DNA of 25,253 nt, taken from the IMG/VR virus record IMGVR_UViG_3300031864_000012, positions 1-25,253 of that record; one strand, given 5' to 3'. Shown here one piece after another: positions 24,101-25,253 of the stretch. Within the stretch, counting starts at the first letter, position 1. Each line of letters begins with the position of its first letter. Under the pieces are notes generated by a model. It was given only the letters and a program-made list of their open reading frames with translations, searched no databases and had not been told where the DNA came from. Made by a program: the position numbers and the translations under genes. The DNA is from a virus.

Positions 24101-25115
24101 TGCCATGATTGCAAATGGCGCATCGTACAGTGAGGCCATGAATTCTTTAGGGGGAACATTAGATGCAATAATTAAAAAGCATGAAGAATTGGGAACAGAA
24201 GCATCAGCTGGCATACAAGAACTCTTGAAGATTAGAGGAGTAACAGAAGCCAATAAAGAATTATTTTCTGCTATGGAAGGCAATTTGGCAGTCTTGAATG
24301 CTTTGGGGAACACAGGAAGTTTGACTCAAGAGCTATTCAATAATGCCGCGGTATCTGCTACAGATTATTATAACCAAATGATGGAAGCTGGGTTGGATGG
24401 CAACCAGGCCCTTGTGCAGATGGCGCCTACGCTTGAGAGATTACGCTATCTTGCTAAGGAGCAAGGGCTGCAAATTGATGACACCACCAAATCAATGATA
24501 AAGCAGGCTGAGGAGCAAGGGATTCTGGGCAAAGAGCAGATGTCGATACAGGATACTCTGATGGCCGGGTTTGGGGCTATTATAGAAGCGATTGGTGGTA
24601 AGGTTCCTGAGGCGTTCAGAAAAGCCATGGATAAGATGAGAGATTTTGCTGATGATTCTGATGATGCTTTTAACCGTGTTAAAGATGGAGTAGGAGGCAT
24701 ACAAGATAGTCTTAATGATTTACATGCTCCTGATTTGACTTTTAACGTCGATGGTAATTTCAGCAAGCTAGACAAGCAAATGAAAAATTACACCATTGCT
24801 GCGGAGCCCGCAGGAGGCGGCGGCGGCGGAGGCAAGAATGTTGCCTGGCAGACTGGGTTTGAGGGCATAGTAAGAAAGCCCATGATGCCATTGATTGGAG
24901 AGGTGCCGGAATATGTGAGCGTCCAGCCTTTGTCAAAAGGTGGAGGCCCGAAATCAGGCGATGTCAATATGAAGTTGGAATTTTTTATCAATAACCAGGT
25001 GGATCCTAACTTTACCAGGAAATATGTCCAGCATGACTTATTGCCGGCAATTATGACGGCATTGGAGACCGGAGCAAGGAAGACAAAAATGAAGGAAATT
25101 ATGGGGGTGGCTTAA
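21105..25115 (+). CDS. tape measure protein
   Basis: 1336 residues, the longest gene of the window, directly after the chaperones. The N-terminal ~350 residues match the TP901-type minor tail protein family (PhageMin_Tail, TIGR01760): FEQSMKNAQSVSGATADELKMM, AREMGKTTVFSAKEAADAFYYMASAGW, ATQSDLAFTTNTV and GTALRMALAKLMQG. Hydrophobic stretches at ~37-53, ~368-395 and ~408-424 may help pass the host membrane during DNA ejection. A Lys/Glu-rich coiled coil follows (~485-600), a Gly-rich part (~715-790), helical repeats and a glycine run near the C-terminus (~1237-1243). The usual rule of 1.5 angstrom per residue predicts a tail of about 200 nm. There is no clear ribosome binding site before ATG 21105. 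Confidence 0.95.
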   Translation: MATSIGKLYALVGANTTEFDAKMAALGKRAAVLGKSLTMFLTLPILAIGAASVKFSADFEQSMKNAQSVSGATADELKMMEGVAREMGKTTVFSAKEAADAFYYMASAGWKANQMAVAIKPTLDLAAATQSDLAFTTNTVVASLNQFGLASSEAGRVTNVFAAAIGNSQATLEKLKISMTYIGPLANAVGYSIEQTTGTLMSLYDAGYEASSAGTALRMALAKLMQGTGKTREGLESLGLSMADVNPATNSLVEIIRKLEDAGADATAIINIFGVRAGPAMAAAIAQGADKIEDYTKTITGTESASEMAAIQLDTLKGQAKLLTSAMGEVALQIGKVVVPVIRNFIKNQLQPAVLWFSNLSEEARKNVIKWALIVAAIGPAIMIFGKAAIAIGALNKGFKALRVAMGTKLLGPIGLITVAIITLTKTIYDSQKGFRDFYNTLEEFDEVSKENVSTLEKVTAGAKGMLLKMGATYKLLLKVSGATKKWTEEQHNLKEKTAELTEKQREHGKEVWEAIKGTDLYNKTLGKQAKKAEEAKSKLEKMNEAVKKALQAQEKAKEAAKAFNDTLKSIALETIPQKIAKMKELEGKLAIVDGLWAKNKITMGDWIRVSSELRQQISDLSVGITTSAIPAARDMAGVFEQAVTKMKGITFLPTKEIGTDWKALNKEIEADTIRSIANIIKTGGNLWEGMKGIFDNIVGYWIDKVVNEIVKGGDDIWGTLKKGFSGLSGSISGVFSNVGGAVKGLGGLIGGAAGKAGNFVGDLIGKFGKLAGPIGAAISIGMKLPIIGDVIKGITGKVAGLLSKIPLIGGLFKKSETEAEKAAREMKEMVDGLISSVSKWGDITEETAKAIAEDIKGGMEGAAAVSKNYADVLKDVGVTQKSISDQWDRATGILANYADGILDAEDASQAASESFSILLDSAKKFGTEGSESMVSFIKQVKASGLEIAEVTGYINDQLGVVKSGSINAAQGLEAMAGAVGTNVESLGRLETQTLAVFNAMIANGASYSEAMNSLGGTLDAIIKKHEELGTEASAGIQELLKIRGVTEANKELFSAMEGNLAVLNALGNTGSLTQELFNNAAVSATDYYNQMMEAGLDGNQALVQMAPTLERLRYLAKEQGLQIDDTTKSMIKQAEEQGILGKEQMSIQDTLMAGFGAIIEAIGGKVPEAFRKAMDKMRDFADDSDDAFNRVKDGVGGIQDSLNDLHAPDLTFNVDGNFSKLDKQMKNYTIAAEPAGGGGGGGKNVAWQTGFEGIVRKPMMPLIGEVPEYVSVQPLSKGGGPKSGDVNMKLEFFINNQVDPNFTRKYVQHDLLPAIMTALETGARKTKMKEIMGVA

Positions 25116-25116
25116 A

Positions 25117-25253
25117 ATGGGGATGTATTACGTGGCTGATAATCATGTTTTGGGCTCTACGATAACGACTTCGGATGACGCGGCTCCAAACCCTATTTAT
25201 GGCAATACGGATTATTTGTCGAATAGGAGACAAAGCCTTCCATACCGATTTAC
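25117..25253 (+). CDS. tail protein, N-terminal fragment
   Basis: Only the first 45 residues lie in the window. They read MGMYYVADNHVLGSTITTSD and continue with YGNTDYLSNRRQSLPYRF, a pattern seen at the N-terminus of phage proteins downstream of tape measure genes, where it may start a beta-sandwich (discoidin-like) domain. It begins one base after the tape measure stop. A role in the distal tail is inferred from position only. Confidence 0.6.
   Translation, partial: MGMYYVADNHVLGSTITTSDDAAPNPIYGNTDYLSNRRQSLPYRF

Noticed and set aside
1-25253. tRNA genes, CRISPR arrays, IS elements, integrase or attachment sites
   Set aside because: None could be seen: no clover-leaf with conserved T-loop, no regularly spaced repeats, no transposase or integrase motifs.

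Overview
The window is a late (head and tail morphogenesis) module of a tailed double-stranded DNA phage or prophage of siphovirus type. All structural genes are on the + strand in the usual order: DNA methyltransferase (cut by the window edge), small and large terminase, portal, MuF-type head protein, prohead protease, major capsid protein, decoration-type proteins, head-tail connector, head closure protein, an unknown protein, HK97-gp10-like protein, tail terminator-like protein, tail tube, tail assembly chaperones, tape measure, then the start of the next tail gene. Strong Shine-Dalgarno sites, TTG starts and a consensus sigma70-type promoter point to a bacterial host. Nothing in the window identifies the host species, and no integrase, attachment site or tRNA is visible.

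Region 1 (1-4648) packages DNA and builds the portal vertex. Region 2 (4695-7450) holds the prohead protease with C-terminal accessory domains, an HNH endonuclease gene inserted on the opposite strand with its own promoter, and a small protein. Region 3 (7451-7818) has no gene. Its last part is a nearly fully base-paired RNA element just upstream of the capsid gene. Region 4 (7819-11006) holds the capsid and decoration-like genes, with strong hairpins between genes.

Region 5 (11007-14949) is accessory cargo: two proteins with N-terminal signal peptides, very small overlapping ORFs, a GT-B type glycosyltransferase, a GT-A type glycosyltransferase and an FkbM-type methyltransferase. Most genes are joined by ATGA stop/start overlaps. 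Another GT-A glycosyltransferase lies further down (18906-19856) between the tail terminator and tail tube genes. Together these suggest glycan modification of virion or host surface, placed inside the structural operon.

Region 6 (14943-25253) is the neck and tail module. The connector is much enlarged by two inserted domains. The gp10-like gene is split by a 342-residue intein carrying a Vsr/DUF559-like endonuclease. The two chaperone frames are joined by a classical A AAA AAC -1 slippery site. The tape measure protein has 1336 residues, which predicts a tail of about 200 nm by the usual 1.5 angstrom per residue rule.

The points most worth a second look are the RNA element at 7692-7767, the intein in a neck gene, the glycosylation/secretion cargo and the promoter of the HNH gene, which predicts a leaderless mRNA.
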